NCBI GenBank assembly: GCA_016720825.1
Contig: JADKJV010000006.1
Location: 124,001-188,000, forward strand
DNA length: 64,000 bases
Direction of reading: 5' to 3'
From: Chitinophagaceae bacterium
GTDB lineage: Bacteria > Bacteroidota > Bacteroidia > Chitinophagales > Chitinophagaceae
Of the stretch, positions 53,355 to 62,142 are shown one piece after another; position 1 is the first letter of the stretch; each line of letters begins with the position of its first letter. Under the pieces are notes generated by a model that did not search any database, was not told where the DNA came from, and saw only the letters and a program-made list of their open reading frames with translations. The position numbers were made by a program, and so were the translations under genes.

Positions 53355-53744
53355 TTAACGTTTACTGAACTGATAGCTCCTTCTCGCTTTCTTGTGACCG
53401 AATTTCTTACGTTCAACAGAGCGGGGATCCCTTTTCAGCAGACCGGCTGCTTTCAGCGCGGGGCGGAATTCAGGATTGATCTCAAGCAGTACGCGGGAGA
53501 TACCGAGCATTGCTGCTTCAGCCTGTCCTTTTGCACCACCACCGGCAGCGTTGATCACGATATCAAATTTGTTCAGCACATCCACTGTTTTCAGCGGGCG
53601 CTCCACCTGGTTCTGCAGGTATACCAGCGGAAAATATTCTTTGTAGTTCTTGTCGTTCACGGTAATGTTACCCTCACCCTTCGAAATAAATACGCGGGTT
53701 ACGGCTTCTTTCCGGCGACCTACACCATTTTTTTGTTTTTCCAT
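53355..53744 (-). CDS. rpsI: 30S ribosomal protein S9
   Basis: This 129-residue uS9 starts MEKQKNGVGRRKEAVTRVFI and carries the family signature GGGAKGQAEAAMLGISRVLL. It ends in the basic tail DPRSVERKKFGHKKARRSYQFSKR, whose final Lys-Arg reaches the P-site tRNA. Length is typical. It lies 58 bp after rplM, and the spacer carries GGCTAA-type repeat words. The gene is intact. Confidence 0.97.
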   Translation of the reverse strand: MEKQKNGVGRRKEAVTRVFISKGEGNITVNDKNYKEYFPLVYLQNQVERPLKTVDVLNKFDIVINAAGGGAKGQAEAAMLGISRVLLEINPEFRPALKAAGLLKRDPRSVERKKFGHKKARRSYQFSKR

Positions 53745-53802
53745 GTTTTATTTGCTTTAGGCTTTTGCCAATAGCTAAAAGCTAATGGCCAATGCCGGTG
53801 TT

Positions 53803-54246
53803 TTAGAATTTCAATTCTTTAGGTTGCTGTGCTACATGCGGATGCTCAGCACCCACGTACACAAATAATTTTTTGTACATCTTGCGGCCCAGGCGGTTTT
53901 TAGGAAGCATGCCTTTTACAGCGCGCTCAATAACCACTTCAGGTCTGCGTTTAATCAGACTGGCTGCAGTTTCTTCTTTCAGACCACCAGGATAACCTGT
54001 GAAATGGTCGTACATTTTCTGATCCAGTTTCTTACCTGTCAGAATAACTTTTTCGCAGTTGATCACCACGATATAATCGCCGGTGTCAACGTGAGGCGTA
54101 TAGCATGCCTTGTTCTTTCCGCGTAAAATAGCGGCGATCCTGGCACACATACGACCAACGGTTTGATTAGTACCGTCCACAACATACCAGTTGCGTTTAA
54201 CGGTAGCCTCGTTCGCGTGTTTGGTTGTGAAATGTAATTTGCTCAT
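53803..54246 (-). CDS. rplM: 50S ribosomal protein L13
   Basis: This 147-residue uL13 carries WYVVDGTNQTVGRMCARIAAILRGKNKACYTPHVDTGDYIVVIN, then KMYDHFTGYPGGLKEETA and the signature RRPEVVIERAVKGMLPKNRLGRKMYKKLFVYVGAEHPHVAQQP. It is an early-assembling 50S protein. The gene is first in the rplM-rpsI-rpsB-tsf operon, a usual order in Bacteroidota. A leader of about 130 nt with two imperfect hairpins precedes it. Confidence 0.97.
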   Translation of the reverse strand: MSKLHFTTKHANEATVKRNWYVVDGTNQTVGRMCARIAAILRGKNKACYTPHVDTGDYIVVINCEKVILTGKKLDQKMYDHFTGYPGGLKEETAASLIKRRPEVVIERAVKGMLPKNRLGRKMYKKLFVYVGAEHPHVAQQPKELKF

Positions 54247-54251
54247 TCTTT

Positions 54252-54390
54252 TTATAGCTTTTGGCTGATGGCTTTTGGCTGTTAGCCGCCCTCAGCAGTG
54301 ATTAAAAAACGGACTGAGCTATCCCTCAGTTCGCCCCGCTAACGGCTAAAGGCTAAAAGCCAAGAGCTTGTTTTTGGGGCTGCAAAGATA
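54252..54390 (-). promoter_or_regulatory. Leader and -7 element of the ribosomal protein operon
   Basis: On the minus strand TATCTTTG (54390-54383) matches TAnnTTTG; a TTTG lies 15 bp further upstream, shorter than ideal. The leader carries repeat words pairing GGCTTTTAGCC-type sequence (54334-54362) with GGCTTTTGGCTGTTAGC (54269-54285), and an inner CTGAG/CTCAG hairpin at 54313-54327. This could be an autogenous regulatory site or merely a palindromic repeat. Confidence 0.4.
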
Positions 54391-54487
54391 CGGGCGGAGA
54401 GGTTTCAAACCTAGAGATTTGGGGAGTATTTTTGTACCGTACCCTTATAACTGATTGATTTATAATAATAATTTTGACAGTTTTTTT

Positions 54488-54588
54488 AACCACTAAGCTC
54501 ACAAAGGTTAAACAAAGGCCACAAAGAGCACACACCTTGTGATCTTTGTTTTTATCTTAGTGGCCTTAGCCGGGGGGGGGGGGGTGGT
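54488..54588. repeat. ACCACAAAGG palindrome, copy 7, with a G13 tract
   Basis: AACCACTAAGCTCACAAAGG and a right arm with CTTTG and CTTAGTGG form the palindrome. Its outer end is interrupted by a run of 13 G (54572-54584), followed by TGGTAAAAAA. The tract lies 14 bp upstream of the ATG of the HD gene. Confidence 0.75.
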
Positions 54589-54598
54589 AAAAAATTAT

Positions 54599-55201
54599 AT
54601 GTCAGAACGCTTCTTAAATCGCATTTCATTTGGCAGCCCTGCTAACACCGGCAACCTCCTCTCCCCCTCCTCCGCCCTTTCCCTCCTCGAAGAATGGGTT
54701 CCCAACGAACGCCTCCGCCTGCACATGAAACAGGTCTCCGCCGTCATGAAAGCCTGGGCTATTGAAAAAGAAGGTGCCGACGAACTCACCGCCCGCAAAT
54801 GGGAACAGGCCGGACTGCTCCACGACGCCGACTGGGAAAAATTTCCCGAAGCCCACTGCCGTATTATTATAGAAGAACTGGAAAAAAGGAATATTGACCC
54901 CGATGTCATACAATGCATCGCCTCCCACGGACCAGCCCATTTCGGGGTGGAGCCGGTAACTAAAATGGATAAGATGATTTATGCCATTGACGAACTATCG
55001 GGCTTCGTCCATGCCGCTGCACTTATCCGACCTAACCGCTACAGTGATCTGGAAGTCAAATCAGTAATGAAAAGACTGAAAACCCCCGCCTTTGCCGCCC
55101 AGGTAAACCGCGAAGAAATTGCCGATGCCCTCGGAAGGGCCGGTCTCACCCATGAGGAACTCATCGGTTTCATTATTGAGCATCAAAAGGATGTATCGTA
55201 A
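54599..55201 (+). CDS. HD-domain hydrolase
   Basis: I start this 200-residue protein at ATG 54599 (MSERFLNRISFGS); the longer frame would read through the G tract. H42 in RLHMKQV, the H75-D76 pair in AGLLHDADWEKFPEAH, and a later CIASHGPAH supply the metal site of an HD phosphohydrolase. The segment MIYAIDELSGFVHAAALIRP is typical of the YfbR/HDIG-like small hydrolases. The substrate may be a nucleotide or tRNA-like phosphate; I cannot tell. The gene has no clear promoter, and a 13-G tract lies close upstream. Confidence 0.85.
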   Translation: MSERFLNRISFGSPANTGNLLSPSSALSLLEEWVPNERLRLHMKQVSAVMKAWAIEKEGADELTARKWEQAGLLHDADWEKFPEAHCRIIIEELEKRNIDPDVIQCIASHGPAHFGVEPVTKMDKMIYAIDELSGFVHAAALIRPNRYSDLEVKSVMKRLKTPAFAAQVNREEIADALGRAGLTHEELIGFIIEHQKDVS

Positions 55202-55328
55202 AATCCCCAAGGAGAAAAAAAGTTAAGGATTCTTTAAACCTGCAACACCTGTCCGGGTCACATAAGCCGGCAACAGCCCCTGCCAACGTAAGAAACCAAG
55301 CCATTTAGTCACCAAAAAAAGACAAACC
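55202..55328. other. Intergenic region upstream of the PKD gene
   Basis: These 127 bp hold no gene. CCGG occurs twice (55254 and 55270 region) and could form a small stem, but I find no riboswitch consensus and no exact TAnnTTTG promoter. Confidence 0.3.
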
Positions 55329-57939
55329 ATGAGAAAGCTTTACGCTTTGCTTGCAGGACTTGCCTTCTTTTTCTTTGCATCCGTGCCAGCACACGCAGGA
55401 ACCAGGGTTCCGGACGTGGCGAATTTTACCTTCGCAATTAATCCCGGTAACAATGTGGCCTTCACCAACACCAGTGTCCTCGGAACTGAACCCGGTATCC
55501 GTCGTGCTTACTGGAGTTTTGGCGATGGCAACGGACTCGTAACGGGTCCGCTCGAAAATGCCCAGCACCATTATACGGCTCCGGGCACTTACACCGTCTG
55601 CCTGAAAATCTACCGCTACACAACCAATGTGGGCGATTCTGCACTTTCAGCCCAGATCTGCAAAACACTGGTGATCCAGGCCGCAACCTGCGAAGCCGGT
55701 TTCCAGGTAGTACCCACTCCCGCCGGAGTAATCGGTACTTATTTCCAGGCCCTGCCCGCACATTCGGAAAATAAAAAGCCGGTGCGGATCTGCTGGACCT
55801 TTGGAGACGGTACTGATACCTGTATCCAGTATTCAACTACTTATACTGGTTTGTATGGCGCATTCCATCGCTATCTCCAGCCCGGTACGTACAATGTTTG
55901 CGTGACGATTACTTACGATGGTGGCTGCCAGGCACAAAACTGCCATGCCATTATTATTCCGCCGCCAACAGCAAACTGCCAGGCAGGGTTTGAAGTGTTG
56001 TCAACCGCCTCCAATTCCCTCGGTAAATATTTTGTTGCGATCCCCGGCCACAGCCAGAATAAAAAACCCGTGCAGATTTGCTGGCAGTTTGGTGACGGAC
56101 GCGATACCTGTATTCAATATGCAACTACGTATACCGGACAGTATGCTGTTTTCCATGCATACAGCCAGCCCGGTACATATAATGTATGCGTGAAGATTTT
56201 GTATGATGGTGGTTGTTTGGCAGATAATTGCCGCCCGGTTGTAGTAACTGGTCCCGACAGCTGCCGAGCTGATTTTGAAAGAGGTCCTGTTGCAGGAACC
56301 AATTCACCGCTCAATGCTACATTCACTGCCATTCCATGGCATAGCAATAACAAAAAACCTGTACTGGTTTGCTGGTACTTTGGTGATGGCAGGGACACCT
56401 GTATCCAGTACCCCACAACCTATACCGGTCCTTATAATGTATTCCATCATTATAATAACCCCGGCACTTACCAGGTTTGTGTAAAAATCCAATATGACGG
56501 CGGTTGTATTTCTGACAAATGCAAACCCGTTGTAGTTGGTGTACCCGACAGTTGCCGTGCTGATTTTGAAAGATTAGCTGTAACACCCGGCACCAACCCG
56601 CTGACAGTTATTTACAAAGCACTGCCGTTTAACAGCAACAACCAGAAACCCGGCCGTATCTGCTGGAACTTTGGTGACGGCACTGATACCTGTATCACTT
56701 ACCTGAATATTTATAACGGCAATTATGCTGTTCCCCATACTTACCGCTTCCCAGGTGCATACAATGTATGTGTGAAGATCACTTACTATGGTGGTTGTGA
56801 AGCATACAAATGCAAAATGGTGCAGGTAGGTCGTCCCGACAGTTGTGGTGCAGATTTCGAAAGAATCCCGCTGACCAGCAATACCCCGCTGCAGGTTGGT
56901 TTCAATGCACTGCCACAGCATAACAATGACCGCAAGCCGATGCGTGTTTGCTGGAACTTTGGTGATAACAGGGACACCTGTATCAACTATGGCCAGGATT
57001 ACACAGGCTTATATACAGTAGCACACCGTTACCAACAAGGTGGCACTTATAATGTATGTGTGAAGATCACGTACTATGGTGGCTGTGAAGCATACAAATG
57101 CAAACCCATCATTTTACCGCAACCGCCGCCCACAACCTGTACAGCACGCTTAGTGGAAATTACACCTTCCATTACCAGTCTGGTACGCGGGTTCCTGGCA
57201 ATCCCTGATCCCACACCGAATCACAGACCAATCCGGGTATGCTATTACTTCGGTGATGGTACAGATACCTGTATTCTCGTACCGGCTACACAGCCTTTAC
57301 CGATTGGCGGATTCTTTATGCGTCACACATATCCCGCTGCCGGAGTATACCGTGCCTGCGTGAAGATCCTGTACTATGGTGGTTGTATTGCGGAAGACTG
57401 CCGCGAGGTGGTGATCCGTGGTGCCTCTAATCTCTGTGGTGGATTCGTGAACGATTCACTGGTTGGACCACGCACGTATTTATTCCGTGGCCACAGCATC
57501 CATGCACCCAATGATAATCCGATCAGTTTTACATGGTCATTTGGTGATGGCACATCACAGGTAGGCCGTGAAGTAACTCATACATACAACCAGCCCGGTG
57601 ATTACCGTGTTTGCCTGCTGATCCGCACCCAGCTTGGTTGCGAAACACGCATCTGTGAATCAGTAAGGGTACCCGGCAATAACGAGCCCGCTTTACGCCT
57701 GGCACCGAATCCTGTGGTGAATGTGCTGCACGTGCAGTTCTTCTCCACCCATACTCGAAACAGTAAATGTGCGGATCGTGAATCCTTATGGTGTTCAAGT
57801 AAGAGGGTTTACACCCGTGCTGTAACAACCGGAAACAATAACTTGGGATTTAGATCTCAGCACGCTGCCTTCCGGAGTGTATACATTCGCCATCCAGTCA
57901 CCCAATCAGTTAGCCAGCGCAATCTTCTTTAAACAATAA
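55329..57939 (+). CDS. Eight-PKD-domain T9SS-exported protein, frameshifted in the sorting domain
   Basis: The signal peptide (MRKLYALLAGLAFFFFASVPAHA) is followed by eight PKD domains of about 95 residues. Each has the YWSFGDG/CWxFGDG core and a G-T-Y-N-V-C strand; the inner six add cysteines in RICW..GDGTDTCI and GGC...C, probably disulfides. The C-terminal sorting domain starts LRLAPNPVVNVLHVQFF, but three indels follow (57755 extra C, 57814-57816 short C-run, 57843-57844 extra T). Repaired, it continues ETVNVRIVNPYGVQVRGF and WDLDLSTLPSGVYTFAIQ to KQ, stop at 57939, instead of the frame end at 57932. It should be a cell-surface, likely adhesive or glycan-binding, protein. Confidence 0.85.
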
Positions 57940-57971
57940 GTCTTTCTTACGTCAGGGCTAACAATAAGAAT

Positions 57972-57993
57972 GCCGCTCCGGAAACGGAGCGGC
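57972..57993 (+). terminator. Intrinsic terminator after the PKD gene
   Basis: GCCGCTCC (57972-57979) and GGAGCGGC (57986-57993) form a perfect 8-bp GC stem with a GGAAAC loop, followed by TTCTTTATTCT. Confidence 0.88.
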
Positions 57994-58014
57994 TTCTTTA
58001 TTCTAATACATTTT

Positions 58015-58100
58015 ACCACAAAGGTCACAAAGGAATACACTAAGCTCACAAAATGTAGAAGCATTGTGGCCTTTGTGTATTCCTTTGTGCCCTTTGTGGT
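58015..58100. repeat. ACCACAAAGG palindrome, copy 8
   Basis: ACCACAAAGGTCACAAAGG and its inverse ending CCTTTGTGGT bracket a short loop near ATGTAGAAGCAT. It lies between the terminator of the PKD gene and the stop of the convergent YiiX-like gene. Confidence 0.87.
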
Positions 58101-58109
58101 AAAAAAAAT

Positions 58110-58814
58110 CTAATACTTATATCCCCCCACCTGTTCACATCCCCCATTCACATACAAATCATCAATCGCCACCACTTGCATTCCTTTCATGCTTTCCGTT
58201 TTCAAATGCGCATACGCCCCAAACAACAACGCTTCCCGCTCCGTCAAAGCCGTTGCTGCAATTGCAACACGCCCGTGTGTTGCATAATCCAGCGCCTTCC
58301 GCACCATTTCCGAACAATACATTTTATCATCTGACTGCAAGTTGAAAGCCGGATCAAAACTTACGCCTTGCTTATACCACTGGTGGATTTTTTCTTTCAG
58401 TTTGTTGATTTCACCTGCCCCCAGTTTATACCGGAAAATACCATACGCACTGTTTTGCCGCGGATCGGCAAATGCACCCAGCGAATCTTTCTTCATTTTA
58501 TCATCGGTATTCACTGAACCATTTACAATATGAAAGATCACCGGCTTCCCGTTTTCCATCAGCACAATGCCTGCATGCGAATAACGGGGGTCTTTCCGGT
58601 TGAAGTTTTTTATATAGATACTCATCGGGTCGTTGTTCATGCGCACCACCAGGTCGCCTTCCTGTAACAAAGGTTCGCCTGCACGAATCAATGAATAGGG
58701 GTTCACCGGATTTATTGCAGCGGTAGTTGCTGCACGTGGGGATGCCGCCGGCGCATGACCTGTACATAAATAAATATTATACCCGATCACCAATAACAGT
58801 AAGGCTGTTTTCAT
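58110..58814 (-). CDS. YiiX-like NlpC/P60-superfamily cysteine hydrolase
   Basis: This 234-residue protein has an N-terminal signal (MKTALLLLVIGYNIYLCTG) and the permuted papain-like arrangement of YiiX proteins. The motif LQEGDLVVRMN comes first, then YSHAGIVL with H80, and the catalytic cysteine C167 in YCSEMVRKAL. It likely cleaves an amide or ester in the periplasm, such as a peptidoglycan peptide or lipid-linked substrate. The anchor-J lipoprotein gene is 9 bp upstream on the same strand, so the two are co-transcribed. Length is typical. Confidence 0.82.
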   Translation of the reverse strand: MKTALLLLVIGYNIYLCTGHAPAASPRAATTAAINPVNPYSLIRAGEPLLQEGDLVVRMNNDPMSIYIKNFNRKDPRYSHAGIVLMENGKPVIFHIVNGSVNTDDKMKKDSLGAFADPRQNSAYGIFRYKLGAGEINKLKEKIHQWYKQGVSFDPAFNLQSDDKMYCSEMVRKALDYATHGRVAIAATALTEREALLFGAYAHLKTESMKGMQVVAIDDLYVNGGCEQVGGYKY

Positions 58815-58823
58815 GTTTGGTAT

Positions 58824-59528
58824 TTAATTCACCTGGAATTTGAACTGGTCAATCCCAATGCCTTTTGTAAAAGCCATATCGGACATAAAATGCCTGAAAG
58901 CCACCCGCACATCCGCCTTACCGCTGATGCCGGTGAAAGTATATTCATACTTTGTCCATACCTGCGGATAGCCACCGGCTGCCTGTGCTGAATTAATATC
59001 CATAATCACATTGGTAAAACTCCCGACAGAACTGGCGGTACCACCCACATCACTGCCGGAGGTATAACCAAGTCTTACCTGCAGTCGGTTATAATTGGTA
59101 CCTGTTGTATCACCCCTTGTATAAAATGAAATCTTATCGCCATTCTTTACCGACAATACCGGACTGATCATCCAGCTGCTGTAATCAGCATGGCTTGAAG
59201 GGCTGCCAGCCTGTGAATACACAAACTCAGTCGGGTCATTGTGGTAACTAAATGCATTAAACCCAAACCAGTTTCCGCTTTTATCAATACCGCTGTAACC
59301 TTGTATCCAGGCCGCACTTGCCGATGTACCCTGGGCAAAGGATTTATCTGTCATCACCCAACCCCTTATCTGTGCTTTAAAAAGCGTATCGAACTCTTCG
59401 GTAAATGAAGTTTCAGTGCCAACATGGGTGGCAGGCGGTGGAGGTGGTGTGTCTTTTTTACAACCATCGGCAAGGCCGATAAATAATGTGGTGGCAATAG
59501 CCAGGAAGACGAGTGTTTGTCGTAACAT
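58824..59528 (-). CDS. Choice-of-anchor J domain lipoprotein
   Basis: This 234-residue protein has a lipoprotein signal ending LADGC (C23) followed by KKDTPPPPPATH, a proline linker. The rest is one jelly-roll domain of the choice-of-anchor J type: SFTEEFDTLFKAQIRGWVMTDKS, SSWMISPVLSVKNGDKISFYTRGD, NRLQVRLGYTSGSDVGG and DVRVAFRHFMSD. Such domains often bind glycans or act as surface anchors. It is first in a two-gene minus-strand unit with the YiiX-like hydrolase. The lipid anchor puts it in the outer membrane or on the surface. Confidence 0.82.
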   Translation of the reverse strand: MLRQTLVFLAIATTLFIGLADGCKKDTPPPPPATHVGTETSFTEEFDTLFKAQIRGWVMTDKSFAQGTSASAAWIQGYSGIDKSGNWFGFNAFSYHNDPTEFVYSQAGSPSSHADYSSWMISPVLSVKNGDKISFYTRGDTTGTNYNRLQVRLGYTSGSDVGGTASSVGSFTNVIMDINSAQAAGGYPQVWTKYEYTFTGISGKADVRVAFRHFMSDMAFTKGIGIDQFKFQVN

Positions 59529-59631
59529 AATCAGAGTTTTTGTGGGTACAAGCTAACTTGATGGGGAGGGGAGGAAAAACTGAATTACCCGTGAGGGAAG
59601 TGGGGAGTTGCAGAAAATGCAAAACGGCCTT

Positions 59632-59715
59632 ACCAAAGTGCACAAAGGGCAACACAAAGCACACTTAAAGGGTCTACTTTGTGCCCTTTGTGTATTTCTT
59701 TGTGTCCCTTGTGGT
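59632..59715. repeat. ACCACAAAGG palindrome, copy 9
   Basis: ACCAAAGTGCACAAAGGGC on the left and a right arm ending CCCTTGTGGT enclose a short loop. It is more diverged on the left. It lies in the 304-bp spacer between divergent genes, which otherwise shows only AT-rich sequence. Confidence 0.8.
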
Positions 59716-59832
59716 TAAATGTATTTCAGGTTTGCAATCGTTTGCACCCAAAAACCCCTCTTTACCAGCCTTTTATTCAAAAAATGAAACTAATTTCCCT
59801 ATTCATTCAGCTCCTAAATACAACGATTGCTT

Positions 59833-61167
59833 ATGTCCATCCTCAAGCCCCGGCTCACCTTCATGCAGATCATCAATATGAATGTCGGATTCTTCGGCAT
59901 CCAGTACAGTTTTGGCCTGCAACAAAGCGCTGTCAATCCGATTTATGATTTCCTGGGGGCCAAACCCGATGAAATCCCCTGGCTGAACCTGGCCGGCCCG
60001 CTGACCGGATTGCTGGTACAACCCATCATCGGCGCGCTGAGTGATAAAACCTGGCATCCCCGCTATGGCCGACGCAAACCCTATTTCTTTATCGGGGCTA
60101 TTATGTGCAGCATCGCGTTGTTCCTCTTCCCATTCAGTTCTACACTCTGGATGGCAGCCGGATTACTCTGGATCCTGGATGCAGGTAACAATACTGCCAT
60201 GGAACCTTACCGCGCATTTGTAGCCGATAAGCTCGATGCCAGCCAGCAACCCACCGGATTCCTGGCACAAAGTTTTTTCACGGGCTTCGGGCAAACGCTC
60301 GCTAATTTCTCACTGTTCCTGTTCCCGATGATCATCATCGGACATACCGGTAAAATTCCCAACTGGGTATTCGCCTCCTTCATGCTCGGTGCTGTTTGTT
60401 CCATTGGATCTGTATGGTGGAGTATGAAAAAAACGCCGGAGATCCCGCCAACCGATGAAGAACTGAAGGAGATGCGGTCCAAACCACTGAATATTTTAAG
60501 TCCTTTCAAAGATGTATTCAGCGCTATTACTGACATGCCGAAAGTCATGTGGCAGTTATTCCTGGTCTATATCTTCCAGTGGTACGCCCTGTTCTGTTAC
60601 TGGCAGAACAGCTCCAAAAGCATTGCCCAGTCTGTTTACCATGCCACAACAGATAATAAAGAACTGTATGAAAAAGCCGTAAGCCTCGCCGGCTCCGTAA
60701 ACGGCTGGTATAATATTGTTACGTTCCTCACTGCATTTGGTCTCGTAGGACTGGCCAAAAAATACAGCCCGAAATGGGTGCACTTCATGTGCCTCATCCT
60801 CGCTGGCGCCGGTTTCATTGCTTTCCCTTTTATTGAAAACAAAGCCTTGCTATTTGTTGCCATCTCCGGTTTTGGTATTGGCTGGGCCAGTATGATGGGC
60901 ATCCCTTACCTGATGGTGGTGAAAGAAATCCCCAAAGAAAGATATGGTGTGTACATGGGTATTATCAATATGATGATTGTAATTCCCATGCTGATACAAA
61001 CCGTCACGTTTGGCTATATCATGAAACATTTTTTCAACAATGATTCAGGGAAAGCCATATTGTTTGCCGGTGTATTGTTGCTGATTGCTGCATTTTTCAC
61101 AGCACTCATCCATTCTAAAAAAACAACTGATAACGAAGATATCCCTGTCCGCATGGGCGGGCATTAA
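59833..61167 (+). CDS. MFS sugar permease (SLC45/sucrose-type)
   Basis: I prefer ATG 59833 (MSILKPRLTFMQI) to TTG 59827. The 444-residue protein has about 12 transmembrane helices. The segment QPIIGALSDKTWHPRYGRRKPYFFIGA contains the RxGRRxP motif of the disaccharide:proton symporter group related to plant sucrose carriers, and AGNNTAMEPYRAFVADKL is also characteristic. It is the first gene of a three-gene operon with a fructokinase (11 bp) and an amylosucrase (10 bp). I infer uptake of sucrose across the inner membrane, driven by protons. Confidence 0.88.
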   Translation: MSILKPRLTFMQIINMNVGFFGIQYSFGLQQSAVNPIYDFLGAKPDEIPWLNLAGPLTGLLVQPIIGALSDKTWHPRYGRRKPYFFIGAIMCSIALFLFPFSSTLWMAAGLLWILDAGNNTAMEPYRAFVADKLDASQQPTGFLAQSFFTGFGQTLANFSLFLFPMIIIGHTGKIPNWVFASFMLGAVCSIGSVWWSMKKTPEIPPTDEELKEMRSKPLNILSPFKDVFSAITDMPKVMWQLFLVYIFQWYALFCYWQNSSKSIAQSVYHATTDNKELYEKAVSLAGSVNGWYNIVTFLTAFGLVGLAKKYSPKWVHFMCLILAGAGFIAFPFIENKALLFVAISGFGIGWASMMGIPYLMVVKEIPKERYGVYMGIINMMIVIPMLIQTVTFGYIMKHFFNNDSGKAILFAGVLLLIAAFFTALIHSKKTTDNEDIPVRMGGH

Positions 61168-61178
61168 CCATACACGTT

Positions 61179-62132
61179 ATGAAAAAAATATTATGCATTG
61201 GCGAAGCCCTCATCGACATGATCTGCACCGACAAAGGCAAATCATTATCGGATGGTGATAATTTTTTAAAGAAAGCCGGCGGCGCCCCTACCAATGTGGC
61301 TGCAGCCATCGCTGCCCTCGGCGGTGAAGTGGAACTGGCCGCCAAAGTAGGCGTGGATCCCTTCGGTAAACATTTGGTGGATGTAATGCAATCCTTTGGC
61401 GTTTCCACCCGCTGGGTATTCCAGGATGAAGCACATTTCACCACTTTCGCCTTCGTGTCACTCATGGAAAACGGGGAAAGGGATTTTTATTTTAACCGCG
61501 GCGCCGACGGACAACTCAACCGCGATGAAGTAGACAGCATTGATCTCGGTGAATTTTCCATCGCGCATTTTGGATCGGCTACGGGTTTCTTACCCGGGCC
61601 ATTACAGGCTGCTTACCAAAGCCTCGTCCAGAAATCCCTGCAACAGGATATCTTCATCAGTTTCGATCCCAACTACCGGCATTTATTATTCCAGCACGAT
61701 AAACAATCTTTCATTGACCAGTCATGGAACTTCCTCAACAGCTGCCATTTCTTCAAAGTCAGCGATGAAGAAGCCATGATGCTCACCGACCGCGCCACCG
61801 TGGATGACGCAGCACATGATTTCCTGGAAAAAACAAAAGCAGTATTCGCTATCACTTTGGGCAAGGATGGTACATTACTCGGTTTGAATGGCGAAACTTA
61901 TATCATCCCCAGTATTCCCATCACGCCGGTGGACACTACCGGCGCCGGTGATGCCTTTGTAGGTGCTGTACTCTACCAGCTGAATCAATATGGATTCAGT
62001 GATATGCGCAGCTTATCTGCAGACCAGTGGAAAGCCATCATCGTAAACGCCAACAAAGCCGGTGCCCGCACCTGTGAATACCTTGGCGCCATGGAAGCAT
62101 TCAAACACCTGAACAACGACATTTTTAAATAA
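61179..62132 (+). CDS. PfkB-family carbohydrate kinase (fructokinase)
   Basis: This 317-residue kinase begins KKILCIGEALIDMI, with the PfkB signature 1 GGAPTNVAAAIAALGG. The ATP and catalytic signature 2 is VDTTGAGDAFVGA near residue 252-264, with the base Asp in GAGD. The acceptor region FDPNYR and SDEEAMML are also typical. Fructokinase is the best reading because it lies between a sucrose-type permease and an amylosucrase, which releases fructose. The product would be fructose 6-phosphate or 1-phosphate; the position cannot be told. The gene is intact, and amylosucrase follows after 10 bp. Confidence 0.9.
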   Translation: MKKILCIGEALIDMICTDKGKSLSDGDNFLKKAGGAPTNVAAAIAALGGEVELAAKVGVDPFGKHLVDVMQSFGVSTRWVFQDEAHFTTFAFVSLMENGERDFYFNRGADGQLNRDEVDSIDLGEFSIAHFGSATGFLPGPLQAAYQSLVQKSLQQDIFISFDPNYRHLLFQHDKQSFIDQSWNFLNSCHFFKVSDEEAMMLTDRATVDDAAHDFLEKTKAVFAITLGKDGTLLGLNGETYIIPSIPITPVDTTGAGDAFVGAVLYQLNQYGFSDMRSLSADQWKAIIVNANKAGARTCEYLGAMEAFKHLNNDIFK

Positions 62133-62142
62133 GCATTGACAC

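Noticed and set aside
55202..55328. Cyclic-di-GMP riboswitch before the PKD gene
   Set aside because: No GGGACGCAAAGCC-like core or matching paired regions are present.
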